Source: a virus. From it: 64,000 nt of DNA. The stretch lies in the IMG/VR virus record IMGVR_UViG_3300020472_001862, positions 62,001 through 126,000 of that record; one strand, 5' to 3'. Each line of letters begins with the position of its first letter. The first letter of the stretch is position 1. Below the pieces are notes generated by a model. It ran no database searches and was not told where the DNA came from. It saw only the letters and a program-made list of their open reading frames with translations. Made by a program: the position numbers and the translations under genes. This document shows, one piece after another, positions 62,367 to 64,000 of this stretch.

Positions 62367-64000
62367 ATTTTTATACTTATGCAAGACATTATGGAAATGA
62401 CATACTTTTCCGTGGTGTAAAAGACGGTAAGCGATTTACTGCAAGGCGTGGATTCCAACCTACTCTATTTGTTAAGAGTCAAGAAAAATCTAAATACAAA
62501 AGCATTTTTGGTGAGAATGTCTCGCCTATGAAATTCCCTACAAACAAGGAGGCAACCGCCTTCTTTGACAGTTACAAAGATGTAGATAATTTTCCAATAT
62601 TTGGACAAAATTATTACGCATACCAATATATCACCGAGAACTATCCTGGTGAGATTCAATGGGATGCTAATAAAATGGCAATCTATTCTATCGATATAGA
62701 AACAACATCGGAAGGTGGATTTCCAAATGTAGACTCCCCTAGTGAGAAAGTTCTAGTTATCACACTTCAAAACAACAACACCAAGAAGATAACAACTTTT
62801 GGCCTAGGGGAGTTTACTCCTACAAAAGAAACATCTCACCTAGATATTGATTATCATGGCTTTGATACAGAAGAACAGTTATTAGAAAATTTCCTCACTT
62901 GGTGGCAGGAAAACTGTCCTGATATTATTACAGGTTGGAACAGTAATTTATTTGATATGCCTTATCTTATTACAAGAGTTCAACGAGTATTAGGTGAGGA
63001 TGAACATAAAAGATTCTCGCCTTTTAAGTTAATTAACAAACGCCCTATTAGATTTGCTAATCGTGAGATGACAGCATTCGAGATTACAGGTGTAGCACAA
63101 TTAGACTATTTAGATCTATATAAGAAGTTTACTTATGTGACTCGAGAGTCATACAAACTAGACTTTATTGCAGAAACAGAACTAGGCAAAAACAAACTAG
63201 AGTCTGGTTTTGACACATTTAAAGAGTTTTATGACGGGGATTGGAATAGGTTTGTAGAATATAATATTATTGATACAGTTATTGTCGACGAACTAGAAGA
63301 CAAGATGAAACTTATTGAACTTGCTATTACAATGGCCTATGACGCTAAGTGTAATTATAATGATGTATTCTCAGCTGTTAGAACCTGGGATAGTTTATTA
63401 TATAATCATCTATGGGAAAAGGATATTGTTATTCACCAGGGTGGTGGTAGAAAGGATAGACAAATAGAAGGTGCCTTTGTACAAGAACCTGTTCCTGGAA
63501 GTTATGAATGGGTAGCTAGTTTTGATGCTACAAGTCTATATCCTAGTATTCTAATGCAACACAATATGAGTCCTGAGACTATTGTTCCTGGATTTAAATA
63601 TGATGTTAGTGTTGACGATCAACTGGACAGATATCAGTTGGACAAGTTAAAGGAAAAGAACTACACTATGGCAGGTAATGGTTCCTGCTATACAAGAGAA
63701 AAGAAAGGCCTGTTCCCTGAGATTGTACAAAAGTTTTTTAATGATAGATTAAAATATAAGAAGTTAATGCAGAAGGCACAGAAAGATTTCCAAGAAACAG
63801 GTGCCCTACATCACAAGAACGAGATAAGTAAATATAATAATTTTCAGATGGCTCGTAAGATTCAATTAAACAGTTTATATGGTGCCCTGGCTAATCAGTA
63901 TTTTAGATTCTATGATGATAGAATTGCAGAAGGTATTACAATGTCAGGACAATTAGTTATCCGAGATACAGCTAAGGCCTTGGACAAGTATATGAACAAA
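62363..64000 (+). CDS. 43: Family B DNA polymerase gp43, 5' part
   Basis: The first 546 residues of a T4 gp43-type replicative polymerase; the frame runs off the window end. Start MNFYTYARHYGNDILFRG is typical. Exonuclease motifs: YSIDIETTSEGGFP (exo I), TGWNSNLFDMPYL (exo II), YNIIDT (exo III). Polymerase motif A is SFDATSLYPSI and motif B RKIQLNSLYGALANQYF. Motif C (YxDTDS) lies beyond the window. AAGGTG inside the leader ORF is the Shine-Dalgarno sequence. No intein or intron is visible in the part shown. Confidence 0.97.
   Translation, partial: MNFYTYARHYGNDILFRGVKDGKRFTARRGFQPTLFVKSQEKSKYKSIFGENVSPMKFPTNKEATAFFDSYKDVDNFPIFGQNYYAYQYITENYPGEIQWDANKMAIYSIDIETTSEGGFPNVDSPSEKVLVITLQNNNTKKITTFGLGEFTPTKETSHLDIDYHGFDTEEQLLENFLTWWQENCPDIITGWNSNLFDMPYLITRVQRVLGEDEHKRFSPFKLINKRPIRFANREMTAFEITGVAQLDYLDLYKKFTYVTRESYKLDFIAETELGKNKLESGFDTFKEFYDGDWNRFVEYNIIDTVIVDELEDKMKLIELAITMAYDAKCNYNDVFSAVRTWDSLLYNHLWEKDIVIHQGGGRKDRQIEGAFVQEPVPGSYEWVASFDATSLYPSILMQHNMSPETIVPGFKYDVSVDDQLDRYQLDKLKEKNYTMAGNGSCYTREKKGLFPEIVQKFFNDRLKYKKLMQKAQKDFQETGALHHKNEISKYNNFQMARKIQLNSLYGALANQYFRFYDDRIAEGITMSGQLVIRDTAKALDKYMNK

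Noticed and set aside
62363-64000. Intein or split polymerase gene
   Set aside because: The visible part of gp43 runs through exonuclease motifs and motifs A and B without interruption; the rest is outside the window.

Overview
The window is a 64 kb stretch of a large, AT-rich, strictly lytic-type T4-like myovirus genome. The evidence is a near-complete T4 core in T4-like order: neck (gp13, gp14), sheath terminator (gp15), terminase (gp16, gp17), sheath and tube (gp18, gp19), portal (gp20), prohead core, protease, scaffold and capsid (gp67-like, gp21, gp22, gp23), recombination (UvsY, UvsW, gp46, gp47), late sigma factor (gp55), sliding clamp and loader (gp45, gp44, gp62), RegA and DNA polymerase (gp43, cut by the window end). 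Accessory genes (peptide deformylase, ThyX, 2OG-Fe oxygenases, small heat shock protein, CobS, peroxiredoxin, glycosyltransferases) are typical of marine T4-like phages. A TonB-dependent-receptor-like gene indicates a Gram-negative host. Genus and host cannot be fixed from the window alone. No tRNA, CRISPR, integrase or insertion sequence was seen.

Layout. 1-3.5 kb: tail of an unknown gene, a GT-A glycosyltransferase, a 2OG-Fe oxygenase and an ATP-dependent DNA ligase. 3.5-9.6 kb: a minus-strand island with four related GT-A-like glycosyltransferases, a fifth degenerate copy fused to a radical-SAM-like domain without its cysteines, a methyltransferase and ThyX. It diverges from the structural operon at a palindromic late promoter. 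9.6-13.9 kb: fibre or appendage proteins, three of which end in IDGGT(Y/F). 13.9-27.2 kb: virion assembly genes ending in a strong terminator after gp23. 27.3-27.7 kb: two small minus-strand genes. 27.9-28.6 kb: an IscU plus IscA pair. 28.6-32.4 kb: a second tube-like protein, UvsY, UvsW, an LSm-like protein and gp55. 32.4-39 kb: 7-deazaguanine DNA modification genes (QueE, FolE, QueD, DpdA, a QueD-like T-fold protein) with a phosphoribosyltransferase, a DexA-like exonuclease and a GT-B glycosyltransferase among them. 39-45.3 kb: gp47/gp46, glutaredoxin, two SET proteins, peptide deformylase, ClpP. 45.3-53.1 kb: a secreted protein, a BtuB-like TonB-dependent receptor, CobT-like and CobS-like proteins and a B12-binding-type radical SAM enzyme. 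53.1-55.2 kb: a crotonase and an SGNH-like protein. 55.2-64 kb: the replication block with peroxiredoxin, microgenes, another radical SAM, a prolyl-hydroxylase-like enzyme, small heat shock protein, an SNase and DNA polymerase.

Regulation is unusually readable. Late genes carry TATAAATA, the sequence expected for the encoded gp55 sigma factor. Early or replication genes carry seven host-type promoters, all with a 17-nt spacer, six of them with AGAG just upstream of the -10. Two of these promoters put the start codon 8-9 nt after the -10, implying near-leaderless mRNAs, and a third places a 6-codon ORF there that runs into the polymerase start codon. The small heat shock gene has a ROSE-like RNA-thermometer leader. 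UvsW and gp44 share a covarying hairpin next to a GGAG.

Best leads: (1) a phage-borne BtuB-like receptor next to CobT/CobS-like and B12-type radical SAM genes, (2) the ROSE-like thermometer, (3) the IscU/IscA pair together with several Fe-S enzymes, (4) the deazaguanine cluster with an embedded glycosyltransferase, (5) the doubly degenerate glycosyltransferase/radical-SAM fusion, and (6) the promoter family with leaderless starts. All functional calls are from reading translated sequence; no database search or folding program was run.
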